Shown in pieces: positions 16,827 through 25,432 of a stretch of DNA of 44,859 nt (its first letter is position 1; each line of letters opens with the position of its first letter). The notes below the pieces were generated by a model, which searched no databases, had not been told where the DNA came from, and saw nothing but the letters and a program-made list of their open reading frames with translations. A program made the translations under genes and the position numbers. This DNA comes from Spirochaetota bacterium (GTDB taxonomy: Bacteria; Spirochaetota; UBA4802; UB4802), in NCBI GenBank assembly GCA_026414805.1, contig JAOAIH010000021.1, forward strand, positions 1 to 44,859, given 5' to 3'.

Positions 16827-17795
16827 ATGGCCGATAATGATGTAAAAAATAGTGAAATTGTTTCATTTGAAGAAAATCCTTATTCGCCTGAAATAAAAAA
16901 GCCTGAGGATATAGTCAGGCTTTTTTATATACATAATGTCCCAATTTTACCAGTGATATCTAAACGCGGCATCTTATTGGGGATTTTAAAGAAAGAAGAT
17001 GTAATAGCTGAGCTCAGTGATATTGCTCGCAGTGCAGTGAAGATTGATGAATTTGTACAGAAATTAGCTAAAAAAATGACCATGGATGAGCTGTTACCCC
17101 AGGTAGCAAATGTTAAAGAGCTCATTACAATTGACCTTTTTGGAGAAGTGCAGGGGCGCATGTCGCGCCTGGATTTGTTTATGGCAGCCGAAGGGCACTA
17201 CGAAAAAAGAGATAATGAAAAAGCAAAAGTAAAAGAAGAAAAAGAAAGTCAAACAAAAGATGCCGTTATTGAGTGGCTCATCTATTTGGTTTTGGAACAT
17301 ATTCCACGGGCATTGTATGCTGTAAACAGTAATGGGAAAACAATATTTTTTAACGGACATTTTGAAGATGTATATGTAAAAGCTTTTCCTGAATCTAGTG
17401 ATGTGGACGTAGCATTAACTGAAAAAATATTAATGGATACATCAAAAAACGATGTATACACATCGTATGTATATAAACGACAGTTTTTTTATAATAGGGA
17501 ACTGAAGGTATATTATGAACGAGTTCCTCTCAAGAGTGACAATAAAACAGTGGGATATCTTTTCATGTTTGAAAGAGATATTACAAAGCAGGATTTGCTT
17601 GTGCCTGATATTATATCCCCTTCGGATGGGATTGATGAATTGCTTTCACGCGCTGAGCGTTCTATCCTAGTGCAAGCATTAACCCAATCAGATTTTGATG
17701 TGTCACAAACAGCAAAGATGCTTAATATAACTGTTGCTGATTTAAAAAAAAGAATTAAACATTATGACATAACTTTCACAAAAAAAGATGGTTAA
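16827..17795 (+). CDS. CBS-PAS-Fis-type helix-turn-helix regulator
   Basis: A 322-residue protein that reads as a single CBS motif (about 22-60: VPILPVISKRGILLGILKKEDVI), a charged linker (130-145, rich in K and E), a PAS-like domain (about 150-255: AVNSNGKTIFFN ... VGYLFMFERDITKQ) and a C-terminal Fis/HTH_8 segment (about 272-316: RAERSILVQALTQSDFDVSQTAKMLNIT). It resembles the sensory and DNA-binding ends of NtrC-type activators without the AAA+ domain. It may bind a nucleotide or small ligand and act as a DNA-binding regulator. It starts 5 bases after dapB and likely shares its transcript, with a weak ribosome site. Confidence 0.72.
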   Translation: MADNDVKNSEIVSFEENPYSPEIKKPEDIVRLFYIHNVPILPVISKRGILLGILKKEDVIAELSDIARSAVKIDEFVQKLAKKMTMDELLPQVANVKELITIDLFGEVQGRMSRLDLFMAAEGHYEKRDNEKAKVKEEKESQTKDAVIEWLIYLVLEHIPRALYAVNSNGKTIFFNGHFEDVYVKAFPESSDVDVALTEKILMDTSKNDVYTSYVYKRQFFYNRELKVYYERVPLKSDNKTVGYLFMFERDITKQDLLVPDIISPSDGIDELLSRAERSILVQALTQSDFDVSQTAKMLNITVADLKKRIKHYDITFTKKDG

Positions 17796-17803
17796 ATCTT
17801 TTG

Positions 17804-19876
17804 ATGACTGAGCTAGCACAAAAAAAAATCAATGTATTGCTCGTTGAGGATCTCACCTATGATGCGCAACTTGAAAAAACAATTTTAGAGAAATCAAATC
17901 TGCGTTGTGACATAGTGTGGGTTTCAAATAAAGATGAGTTTTATACCGCATGCAAGGAATTTGTGCCTGATGTTGTTGTGAGTGATTATCACCTGCCTGA
18001 TATAACTGCAGAAGAAATTGTGGAGTATATCAACACAAATTGTAAATATGTACCTGTGATAATTATTAGTGGTGCTATCGGCGAAGAAACAACAGTAGAA
18101 ATAATAAAAAACGGCGCTGTGGATGTGTTGTTAAAGCAGCATCTATTTAAATTACCACAGGTAATAGAAAGAGCTATTGCAGAAACTCAGAAAAAAAAGG
18201 ATCTGGATGAAGCTTTAGAGAAATTAACAAAAACCAAAGAGTTGCAAGAATTAATTTTACAGAATGTTCCAGTAGGGATAATTGTTGTAAAAAAAGATGG
18301 GGAGATAGTTGAGATAAATAACCATGCGCTTATGCTTTTGGGTTACAATCAGGATACAAGGCCTCAGCATTTTTCTGCAAAAAGCTTCTTTGTTGAAGCT
18401 TCGCAGTGTACACACTTTTTTAAAGTGCTTAATGCAAAAAAAATAATTCAAAATTATGAGGCAAAAGTTTGCCGCAAAGATGGAGCTATACGGATTTTTT
18501 CTTTTTGTGCTGTTATGCATACTATTGACCAAAAGCAGTATATTTTCACAGCTATAATTGATGTTACTGAACAGAGAGTGCTTGAAGATAGAGTTTTGTT
18601 TTTATCATTTTTTGACCCTCTTACACAATTGCCTAACAGAGCTTTATTGAAAGACCGGATTGATCTGGCGCTAATGCGCGCACGACATAACAAACGATAC
18701 GTTGCTGTTATCACACTTGATGTTGACCGCTTCAAGTATGTGAATGATTCGTTAGGCCATAAGATTGGAGATGATATACTTTTGGAAATATCTCAAAAAT
18801 TGTCAAAAACATTACGTGATGGTGATGTCGTTGCACGTATAGGAAATGATGAGTTTGGAATAATGCTTATTGATATTGCCCGTAATGAAGACATTATTTC
18901 GGTAATTAACAAAATACGGAACATCTTTACACAACCATTTCATGTAGGCACAAATGAGCTTTTGATTACTGCAAGTATGGGAGTTGCACTATTTCCAAAT
19001 GATGGGGGCAGCGCTGAAGAATTGCTTCAGAATGCAGATATAGCACTTGCAAAAGCTCGTGAGCAGGGACGTTTTACATGCCAATTTTATACAAAGGATT
19101 TAAACAGGAAAGTTTCTGATTATATAAGCTTGGAAGCTAAGTTAAAAAGAGCTATCGCACAAAATGAGTTTGAGCTATATTACCAGCCTTACTTCAATAT
19201 CAGAACCAAAAAAATAGCGGGAATGGAAGCTTTGCTGAGATGGAATAGTGATGGAAAAGTTATATCACCTGCAACATTTATTCCTGTCCTAGAAGATAGC
19301 GGACTTATCATTGACGCAGGCAGGTGGATTATAGAAGATGTATGCAGGCAATTATTACAATGGAAAAAGACGGGATTGCAGGTTAAACCGGTTTCGCTCA
19401 ATGTATCACCAATTCAGTTCCAAAAACCCGATTTTAAAGATATGGTTATAGATACTATTCCCTCGTTTTCTATGGATACTGGATACATTGTGCTGGAAAT
19501 TACTGAAAGCACCTATATGCGAAATATTGAGTATACCAAACACGTTATGCAAGTATTAAAAGATAGAGGATTGCATTTTGCAATAGATGATTTTGGGACT
19601 GGATATTCCTCACTGAGTTCTCTTCTGGCGCTATCATTTGATTATTTAAAGATAGATAGATCCTTTATTGTAAATGTCGATAATGACCCGAATTCATCAA
19701 TTTTAATACGGGCAATAAATACCATGGCACATACAATAGGTATACGGACTATTGCTGAAGGTGTGGAAACTGAATCACAATTACAGTTATTAGCAGATTT
19801 GCGTTGTGATTTTGCCCAGGGATTTTATTTCAGTAAGCCATTGAAGGTTGATAAACTAATTGAGTTATTAAAGTAA
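17804..19876 (+). CDS. REC-PAS-GGDEF-EAL cyclic-di-GMP protein
   Basis: A 690-residue response regulator. The receiver (1-125) has the acidic pair E15-D16, phospho-acceptor D61 (VVSDYHLPD), S94 and a lysine in LLKQHL. A PAS domain follows (about 140-260). The GGDEF domain (about 265-430) carries RIGNDEFGIM, so the signature is GNDEF and cyclase activity is doubtful. The EAL domain (about 440-690) is complete: EALLRW, LNVSPIQF, LEITESTYM, DDFGTGYSS, YLKIDRSF, IAEGVETE and FAQGFYFSKPL. It probably hydrolyses c-di-GMP, gated by phosphorylation and perhaps by GTP bound to the GGDEF. ATG at 17804 is preferred to the adjacent TTG. It lies 8 bases after the CBS-PAS-Fis gene. Confidence 0.92.
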   Translation: MTELAQKKINVLLVEDLTYDAQLEKTILEKSNLRCDIVWVSNKDEFYTACKEFVPDVVVSDYHLPDITAEEIVEYINTNCKYVPVIIISGAIGEETTVEIIKNGAVDVLLKQHLFKLPQVIERAIAETQKKKDLDEALEKLTKTKELQELILQNVPVGIIVVKKDGEIVEINNHALMLLGYNQDTRPQHFSAKSFFVEASQCTHFFKVLNAKKIIQNYEAKVCRKDGAIRIFSFCAVMHTIDQKQYIFTAIIDVTEQRVLEDRVLFLSFFDPLTQLPNRALLKDRIDLALMRARHNKRYVAVITLDVDRFKYVNDSLGHKIGDDILLEISQKLSKTLRDGDVVARIGNDEFGIMLIDIARNEDIISVINKIRNIFTQPFHVGTNELLITASMGVALFPNDGGSAEELLQNADIALAKAREQGRFTCQFYTKDLNRKVSDYISLEAKLKRAIAQNEFELYYQPYFNIRTKKIAGMEALLRWNSDGKVISPATFIPVLEDSGLIIDAGRWIIEDVCRQLLQWKKTGLQVKPVSLNVSPIQFQKPDFKDMVIDTIPSFSMDTGYIVLEITESTYMRNIEYTKHVMQVLKDRGLHFAIDDFGTGYSSLSSLLALSFDYLKIDRSFIVNVDNDPNSSILIRAINTMAHTIGIRTIAEGVETESQLQLLADLRCDFAQGFYFSKPLKVDKLIELLK

Positions 19877-19946
19877 TATAATCAGAGGGCCCTAGTTTAA
19901 GCATAGAGGCCATCTTTGACATATTATTTAACATTAAAAAATTGTC

Positions 19947-19975
19947 TTGACGGGCCTTATTCCCAACCCTATAAT
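19947..19975 (+). promoter_or_regulatory. Strong sigma-70 promoter for the lipoprotein pair
   Basis: TTGACG (19947-19952), exactly 17 bases, then consensus TATAAT (19970-19975). It is the best promoter match in the window. It leaves a leader of nearly 140 bases before the lipoprotein ATG. The leader holds one GGCGATAG (20014-20021) and a small hairpin CACCTG-GTTG-CAGGTG (20072-20087). Confidence 0.65.
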
Positions 19976-20119
19976 GAGATGCATAATTTTTAAGAAAATG
20001 TTTTGAAGGTTTTGGCGATAGCTGCAGCCAACATGCAATTTATAGTTAAGAATGTGAATGAAAATATTTAACACCTGGTTGCAGGTGATGATGAAGAATA
20101 ATCAAATAGGGGGAGGTTT

Positions 20120-20680
20120 ATGAGAAAAATATTTATTATATCATTGGCACTATATATTAGCATGATTTCCTGTGCAACCAAAAAAGGTATTGTAGCACGC
20201 AAGAGTACTGTTACTCCCGGATCGAGGATTGTTGTTATTGCAAATCATCCCAATAATATTAAAAATGTTATTATTGCCAGGTTTATGAACAAAAACTATT
20301 CAGTTAAAGCATTTAACGCTTCTGATTTATATACTATTGAAGATGTCTATGACATAAAAGATTTTAAAAAAGTTGCCTACATGCAACCTTTAAAAAATGA
20401 CAATATGGTGTCATTTGAAAAAGCAGTTGAGAATATCTATAAACTGCATATTTATAATTACGAATTGAGTAAGGCTGAAGCCCTCAGCGATTTGCGTACT
20501 AAGTATGGCACTCAATATCTTATTTTAATGGAACTAAAGGATTGGCAGAAAGTATCCTGGGCACGTGCCATTGATCTAACCAATATGGAAGTGATCTGGG
20601 TTGAAAATTATCCTGCACAGTATAAGGATACACTAGAGACAGTTGTTGACCACTTTATTTCAAGTATGAGCGGGCAGTAA
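20120..20680 (+). CDS. Predicted lipoprotein of unknown function
   Basis: A 186-residue protein with a lipoprotein signal: basic start MRKIF, hydrophobic core and lipobox ISC at C18. GGGGAGG before the ATG supports the start. The C-terminal third (YLILMELKDWQKVSWARAIDLTNMEVIWVENYPAQ) is visibly related to the end of the next protein (YLIIAVFDSSRSSCWVRAIDIKTKQLIFMHSNVAA), so the two are distant paralogues or share a domain. The pattern of predicted strands around a RAID motif with a closing helix is reminiscent of CsgG/FlgO-like or TolB-N-like folds, but I do not recognise the family. It is cotranscribed with the following gene 11 bases away. Confidence 0.7.
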   Translation: MRKIFIISLALYISMISCATKKGIVARKSTVTPGSRIVVIANHPNNIKNVIIARFMNKNYSVKAFNASDLYTIEDVYDIKDFKKVAYMQPLKNDNMVSFEKAVENIYKLHIYNYELSKAEALSDLRTKYGTQYLILMELKDWQKVSWARAIDLTNMEVIWVENYPAQYKDTLETVVDHFISSMSGQ

Positions 20681-20691
20681 TTGTTAGGACT

Positions 20692-21753
20692 ATGAAAAAA
20701 ATTGGCCTTTTAATATGTGTGTGCATACTGATGTTTTCAGGTACACTATATGCTAGACCCACTGTTGCTTTTGGATATTTAACAAACAAAAGCGGCAATC
20801 CAAATTTCAATTATATGGAGATTATATTTCCAAATTCTTTTGCATCTTCTATTGAAGCAGTGTATGATTGTACCGTAATAAAGCCCCTTAAGTTAAATGA
20901 ACTTCTTGAAAAAAAACAATTAAAATTAGAAAAGCATTATGAAAACCATGAATTGCCACAAATTGCAAAAACTATAGACTGCGACCTCTTTATCTTTGGT
21001 TATTTTCTTCCATTGGCTGATAATACCATTAAGATTGTATTAACATTATATGAAAGTGGCTCAAATCAGATTTTTACATTTACAAATATTGGCCGTATGG
21101 AGACAGAAATTTTTAAAATTATAGATAGAATCACGCTGGTAGTGTTTGATTTCTTTGGTAAGGATGGCTTTTTTATGTCAAAGCCAATTGTGCGTGGCAG
21201 TTCAGTGGGGCTGATTACCAATCTTAATCCGGAAGAACTCAATGTTGTATATGCTGAATTCTTCAATGCAGGATATTCAGTGAGTGCTATACAGGGCAAT
21301 GAAATCGATAGCTATTATGCACATGAAAGTGAAATTATGAATTATTTTCAATATATTAGTACAGATGCAAACTCATACGATATCATAACTGACTGGAGTA
21401 AATTTAAAATGACTTTGGGCACTTGGGAAAGCAAAAAAAAGAAAGAATGGCAGGAGGATTTGAAAAAAATATATGAAATGTATGATCTCAATTATAAAGT
21501 TTTAAAAAATACAGTACTGGAAAAATATAAAAATATATATCCAGCATGTGATTATCTAATTATTGCGGTTTTTGACTCCTCTCGTTCCAGCTGCTGGGTA
21601 CGGGCTATTGATATAAAAACAAAGCAATTGATATTTATGCATTCAAATGTGGCAGCAACAGGTATTAACCGCGATTTGCAGAAGACAACTCATCAGCTTA
21701 TTACTATTATGCAAACACCAACTGCTTTGCCACAGAAAACCAAGAAAAAATAA
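20692..21753 (+). CDS. Secreted protein related to the preceding lipoprotein
   Basis: A 353-residue protein with a Sec signal peptide (MKKIGLLICVCILMFSGTLYA-RP). The N-terminal half (VAFGYLTNKSGNPNFNYMEIIFPNSFASSI ... DCDLFIFGYF) looks like the nucleotide-free CsgG/TolB-N-type fold used in outer-membrane assembly proteins. The C-terminal half repeats the theme of the neighbour, with a RAIDI strand near residue 312. Two lysine-rich stretches (KSKKKKEW..., QKTKKK at the end) flank the last domain. No enzyme motif is seen. Likely periplasmic, working with the lipoprotein. No firm function can be given. Confidence 0.65.
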   Translation: MKKIGLLICVCILMFSGTLYARPTVAFGYLTNKSGNPNFNYMEIIFPNSFASSIEAVYDCTVIKPLKLNELLEKKQLKLEKHYENHELPQIAKTIDCDLFIFGYFLPLADNTIKIVLTLYESGSNQIFTFTNIGRMETEIFKIIDRITLVVFDFFGKDGFFMSKPIVRGSSVGLITNLNPEELNVVYAEFFNAGYSVSAIQGNEIDSYYAHESEIMNYFQYISTDANSYDIITDWSKFKMTLGTWESKKKKEWQEDLKKIYEMYDLNYKVLKNTVLEKYKNIYPACDYLIIAVFDSSRSSCWVRAIDIKTKQLIFMHSNVAATGINRDLQKTTHQLITIMQTPTALPQKTKKK

Positions 21754-21761
21754 AAATGTAA

Positions 21762-22340
21762 TTATTCGTAATCTTCGGTTAAGGATTTATTCTTACCCCA
21801 TAAGGTAAAACGAACACCAACTAAAAACTGCAATCCGCCAATACTTGCATTTTTAAAATCGGTAGTATACAGTGACTTAGAATAGCCAAATTCAATAAAT
21901 GGAGCTACCCATTGTGTGAGTAACCATTGGCTTCCTACCCAAAATCCATATCCTATGCCTGTTTCACCTAAATCTTCAATGCCTACCCAATCATTTTTTG
22001 GCTTAACCTCTGTTCGTGATACTCCCGCTGCGGCGCTGAGACTAACTGCAACAGGAAATTGTTTAATAAAATAGAGATATTCACCACCTACCAATCCCTG
22101 TATCTGCATATATTCAGTTTCATAGATTGTATCGGGATCTTCGGTTGTTGTGGTGAATGTTTGCCTGTAAAAAATATTTATATCATCACGTATGCTTGCA
22201 GCTATCTTCAGCCCAAAGCCATTTTGAAGTTTAGCATCTCCGGCATCATTGAGCATAAATATACCATCAACATAAATATTTGCCATTGCAAACGAAGTGC
22301 TTGCAAGTATAATGACTGTTATTGTTATTATCCGCTTCAC
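21762..22340 (-). CDS. Small outer-membrane beta-barrel protein
   Basis: A 193-residue protein. GGAGG-TTACC-GTG shows that the GTG at 22340 is the start, rather than the ATG codons further upstream; this gives a standard signal peptide (KRIITITVIILASTSFAMA). The mature part is glycine- and aromatic-rich with alternating strands (GFGLKIAASI, GGEYLYFI, GIGYGFWVGSQWLL, GGLQFLVGVRFTLW), typical of an eight-stranded porin-like barrel. It is read convergently with the secreted-protein pair, 8 bases apart at the stops. A palindrome sits just before its ribosome site (22356-22373). Family not recognised. Confidence 0.65.
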   Translation of the reverse strand: MKRIITITVIILASTSFAMANIYVDGIFMLNDAGDAKLQNGFGLKIAASIRDDINIFYRQTFTTTTEDPDTIYETEYMQIQGLVGGEYLYFIKQFPVAVSLSAAAGVSRTEVKPKNDWVGIEDLGETGIGYGFWVGSQWLLTQWVAPFIEFGYSKSLYTTDFKNASIGGLQFLVGVRFTLWGKNKSLTEDYE

Positions 22341-22355
22341 GGTAACCTCCATGAA

Positions 22356-22373
22356 TATATTTGGCCAAATATA
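22356..22373. promoter_or_regulatory. Perfect 18-bp palindrome upstream of the beta-barrel gene
   Basis: TATATTTGGCCAAATATA is fully self-complementary and ends 16 bases before the GTG of the minus-strand barrel gene. Its half site TATTTGGC is identical to the half site of the arsR operator at 2175-2182, with different spacing (contiguous here, six bases apart there). It could be a repressor site in the 5' leader or simply a hairpin at the ribosome site. A second inverted repeat CCCTAT-N8-ATAGGG lies further upstream (22410-22429), with a GGCGATAG copy (complement strand, 22395-22402) between them. Confidence 0.4.
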
Positions 22374-22458
22374 AGGGATTGTTTGGCCCATGAACTATCG
22401 CCTCACTTTCCCTATGTTAGAGTATAGGGTATTAATTATATTTATGTCAATATAAAAA

Positions 22459-22501
22459 ATGATTTTTAAAACTTCTTTTATACTTTATATGATTTTTAAA
22501 A
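22459..22501. repeat. Pair of 13-bp direct repeats
   Basis: ATGATTTTTAAAA occurs at 22459-22471 and again at 22489-22501, 30 bases apart, in the AT-rich gap between the divergent barrel gene and the amidase. The spacing (three helical turns) would suit a cooperative DNA-binding protein, but the sequence is simple and chance is possible. The rest of the 291-base gap shows no gene. Confidence 0.35.
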
Positions 22502-22619
22502 TAGTAGAAAAAATATTTTTGCAAAACATCATAAAAAAGACTTGCAGTAACAAAATATACGGGAATCAATTTAATAAAATACCTTTTTTATTCGACATTA
22601 TAAATATAGTTAACATAGG

Positions 22620-22633
22620 ATTACACGTGTAAT
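22620..22633. promoter_or_regulatory. 14-bp palindrome overlapping the amidase start codon
   Basis: ATTACACGTGTAAT is a perfect palindrome whose last two bases are the first two of the amidase ATG (22632). It separates the start from AGGA at 22617-22620. As DNA it may be an operator; as RNA it would pair across the initiation region. Either would lower translation or transcription of the cell-wall hydrolase. Confidence 0.4.
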
Positions 22634-24299
22634 GAAAAATGTAGTGATAGCACTATTGCTTTTACCTGTATTTGTGTTATTGAGCTCTGCTGTCTATGCT
22701 GAGCATCCCGACATTATTGCTACTATTATAAATGAGGAACAAAATAAAGATCATTCAGATGAATTGCAACAGATGTTGCATTTTATTGATGATTTATATA
22801 ATAATCTTAGTACCCGTGTAAAAAATGGTGAAAAAATAGTTATATTTTTTGATCCGGCTCATGGAATTGATGATGATGGTAAGTGGGAAGGTGAAAAAAC
22901 AGGCAGGTTGAGTTGTACTGGTTTACCCGAAGAATATTATTCACTGGCGATTTCGCGTAAACTCTATCAACTATTGAAAAAGAATCCATATATTGACGTT
23001 GTAAGTACTCAGGATTATATAGATGCTTTAGAAGGCAAGACTGATAATTATTACAATATAACCTTCAGAGAAACAGTAGAACTGGCAAAAAATGCAAAGG
23101 CAGTTCTGGTAATTTCAGAACACTTTAACAACACTGCTGCAATATTCAAGGCGTATGGGCTTGCAAATGTTAAGGGTATACATATAACCTATAGTAATGG
23201 GAACGCATACCTTACACATATTAGGGAAGAGCATAAAGGATTTTTGACATTGTACAATAAATTTGATGCCAGTGGTTTTTCATATACAGTGGCTAGTAAA
23301 GTTAAAGACAAACTGTTAACAAATGGCTTGAAGGTAAATAGCTGGAATTATGGTACTGTAGCAGATGATCGGTTTAGTTACTTTGTTAATTATCCCATCT
23401 CGGTAATATTTGAATCAGGTTTTATATCCAATCCCGATGATGAAGCAATAGTAAACAATCCTGAATCCCAAAAGCTTATTGCACAGTCACACTATGAAGC
23501 TATTCTGGAAACTATAGCACTTACTTTTGGTATAGATATTTCAGGCTTCTGGGGGCCGCGTATAGTTGATGATGTTAATCCGTCAAGAAATTTAATGTTA
23601 CTCAAATTATCACGAATTGCCTGTTACTATATTTCAAAAAGTGATACTGAAAAAGGATTGCAGGTGCTGTCGCAATTGCTAAAAGTTTGTGATCCAGTTA
23701 AAGATGCTGCAATTATAGAAAACATTCATGACATGAAATACCGTGTAGAGCGATCAAGGGAGTTATATGCTAAAGCTATCGCCCTGAAAAGAAAGGGAAA
23801 AATCAAAAGTGCTCGCTATACAATGCGAAAGGCAATAGGACTTGTCAGCAGGTCGCCGGTCTTTTATGAATTGCGTAAAACATATCGCAGTGAATACAGG
23901 GATCTTAAAGAAGTAGAACAGCAGCAATCTATTGCACCAAAATACCCCATTCCTGATAAGGCGGTTAATACAATGGCTTCGTCCATTATCAAACCGGTAT
24001 TAGTGGTACTTGAAAAAGATATGACTCCACAAGAAGCCATTTTCAATGCACTACGGTGTGATGAGACAACATTGAAAAAGATAGCCGGGCAGTTTGTTCA
24101 GGCAAAAGTAAAGGTTGGTAAAAAAAGATTTGAAAAACCAACAGGAGAAGGTATATACATAGTACAGCTTTCACCAAAAGGGAATATCAGGAGTGTAAAG
24201 CGTGTTGCAATTGTAAAACTTGATCCCTTTAAGTATCAAAATCAGTTGTATTTAAAGAATTCGTATTGTGTGCCAAAAGAAAAAAATAAATCATTATAA
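22632..24299 (+). CDS. N-acetylmuramoyl-L-alanine amidase (Amidase_3) with long C-terminal region
   Basis: A 555-residue exported protein (signal peptide MKNVVIALLLLPVFVLLSSAVYA). The zinc amidase fold spans about 65-295: ligand H in FFDPAHGIDDDG, E in GLPEEYYSLAISRKL, H in VISEHFNN (usually SIHAN) and catalytic E in VIFESGFISNPDDE. It should cleave the N-acetylmuramoyl-L-alanine bond of peptidoglycan in the periplasm. Residues 300-555 form a second region of helices (TPR-like alternation around 320-420) and a C-terminal strand-rich segment, and I do not recognise it. The usual SIHAN motif is altered to SEHFN, which keeps the metal ligand. Its 3' end overlaps the next gene by 32 bases. Confidence 0.85.
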   Translation: MKNVVIALLLLPVFVLLSSAVYAEHPDIIATIINEEQNKDHSDELQQMLHFIDDLYNNLSTRVKNGEKIVIFFDPAHGIDDDGKWEGEKTGRLSCTGLPEEYYSLAISRKLYQLLKKNPYIDVVSTQDYIDALEGKTDNYYNITFRETVELAKNAKAVLVISEHFNNTAAIFKAYGLANVKGIHITYSNGNAYLTHIREEHKGFLTLYNKFDASGFSYTVASKVKDKLLTNGLKVNSWNYGTVADDRFSYFVNYPISVIFESGFISNPDDEAIVNNPESQKLIAQSHYEAILETIALTFGIDISGFWGPRIVDDVNPSRNLMLLKLSRIACYYISKSDTEKGLQVLSQLLKVCDPVKDAAIIENIHDMKYRVERSRELYAKAIALKRKGKIKSARYTMRKAIGLVSRSPVFYELRKTYRSEYRDLKEVEQQQSIAPKYPIPDKAVNTMASSIIKPVLVVLEKDMTPQEAIFNALRCDETTLKKIAGQFVQAKVKVGKKRFEKPTGEGIYIVQLSPKGNIRSVKRVAIVKLDPFKYQNQLYLKNSYCVPKEKNKSL

Positions 24300-25230
24300 C
24301 GTTGGCAACTGGTATGGCAAGCCGTACCATTTCTTTGGCGATTATCTTTACCATAAGTTTGGCGCAAAAATTCTTAAGCTTTCAATTAACGCTAATCTTG
24401 GTTGCCCCAACAGAGATGGTACAATAGACACTGGTGGCTGCATATTTTGTTCTTTAGGCTCAGCATCACCTACTGCTGAAAAGGCCATGTCGATTCACCA
24501 ACAGATGCAAGCGGCAGTTAGTGGGTTTAATCGTGGTATGTATACGCCGCACTACATTGCATATTTTCAAGCATTTACCAACACCTATGCTTCGGTGGAT
24601 ATTTTGAAAAAGCTTTACGATAGTGCATTAGAATTTAATAATGTAGTGGGCCTTATGATAGGTACTCGCCCTGATTGCGTGCCTGATGATGTGCTTGATT
24701 TAATAGCCAGTTATAAAAAGAGCAATTTTGAGTTGTGGCTTGAGATTGGTATGCAGAGCATGCATGAGAAAAGCTTGAGCCTCCTCAATAGAGGCCATAC
24801 ACATTCCCAGACAATTGATGCAATCATGAGAGCTTCAAAGCGCGGCATTCCGGTATGTGTCCATGTTATTCTTGGGATACCATCTGAAAGCTGGGATGAC
24901 ATGATGGCTACTGCAAATGAAATCAGTAAACTTCCTATCAGTGGTGTTAAAATTCACCATCTGCATGTTATTAAAGGCACTCCACTTGAAATGATGTATA
25001 ATAGTGGTGCGGTGAACTTATTGTCGTTTAAGCAATATGTATCGTATGTATGTGACTTTATTGAGCGCCTGAGGGGCGATATTATTATTCATCGGCTGCT
25101 AGGTGATCAGCCCAAAGATATGTTAGTAGCTCCTGCTTGGGGCTTGCATAAGGGGACGGTATTAAAAGCCATAGAGGATGAATTGCTGCGTCGGGGTACT
25201 TATCAGGGATTTTTGTGCGATAGTTACTGA
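24268..25230 (+). CDS. TIGR01212/YtqA-family radical SAM protein
   Basis: A 320-residue radical SAM protein of the oxygen-independent-coproporphyrinogen-oxidase-like TIGR01212 group. The FGDYLYHKFGAKILKLSINANLGCPNRDGT opening, the widely spaced cluster cysteines (C in GCPNRDGT, then GGCIFC) and the end WGLHKGTVLKAIEDELLRR are typical. The start shown is a GTG inside the amidase gene, chosen because no in-frame ATG occurs before the conserved region; the exact start is uncertain. Biochemical role of the family is not established, though tRNA modification has been suggested for relatives. The last codons contain GCGATAGTTACTG (25217-25229). Confidence 0.85.
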   Translation: MCQKKKINHYNVGNWYGKPYHFFGDYLYHKFGAKILKLSINANLGCPNRDGTIDTGGCIFCSLGSASPTAEKAMSIHQQMQAAVSGFNRGMYTPHYIAYFQAFTNTYASVDILKKLYDSALEFNNVVGLMIGTRPDCVPDDVLDLIASYKKSNFELWLEIGMQSMHEKSLSLLNRGHTHSQTIDAIMRASKRGIPVCVHVILGIPSESWDDMMATANEISKLPISGVKIHHLHVIKGTPLEMMYNSGAVNLLSFKQYVSYVCDFIERLRGDIIIHRLLGDQPKDMLVAPAWGLHKGTVLKAIEDELLRRGTYQGFLCDSY

Positions 25231-25280
25231 TAATTTTATGGTTGCGCTTATATATAATCGTATTATATTACTCAATTTAA

Positions 25281-25390
25281 CATCCTGAATCCCGATTTGC
25301 ATCGGGACAGGCATGATTTAGTAATTTGTCACATTGAACTCGTTTTAGGATCTCAATGAAAAATAGATTCAGGGGTAGGTCCGGAATGAC
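25281..25390. repeat. Dispersed short palindromic repeat copies
   Basis: Between the radical SAM and nucleosidase genes lie degenerate units of the same repeat as at the window end. One has a strong stem CCCGAT-TTGC-ATCGGG (25291-25306) inside a CATCCTGAAT...GGACAGG frame. A reverse-type unit ends AGGTCCGGAATGACATT near 25390. The stem is not followed by a T-run, so it is not a classical terminator. Confidence 0.55.
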
Positions 25391-25432
25391 ATTGATAAAA
25401 GCCTATTTGTTTTATAGAAAGGGAGAGACATC

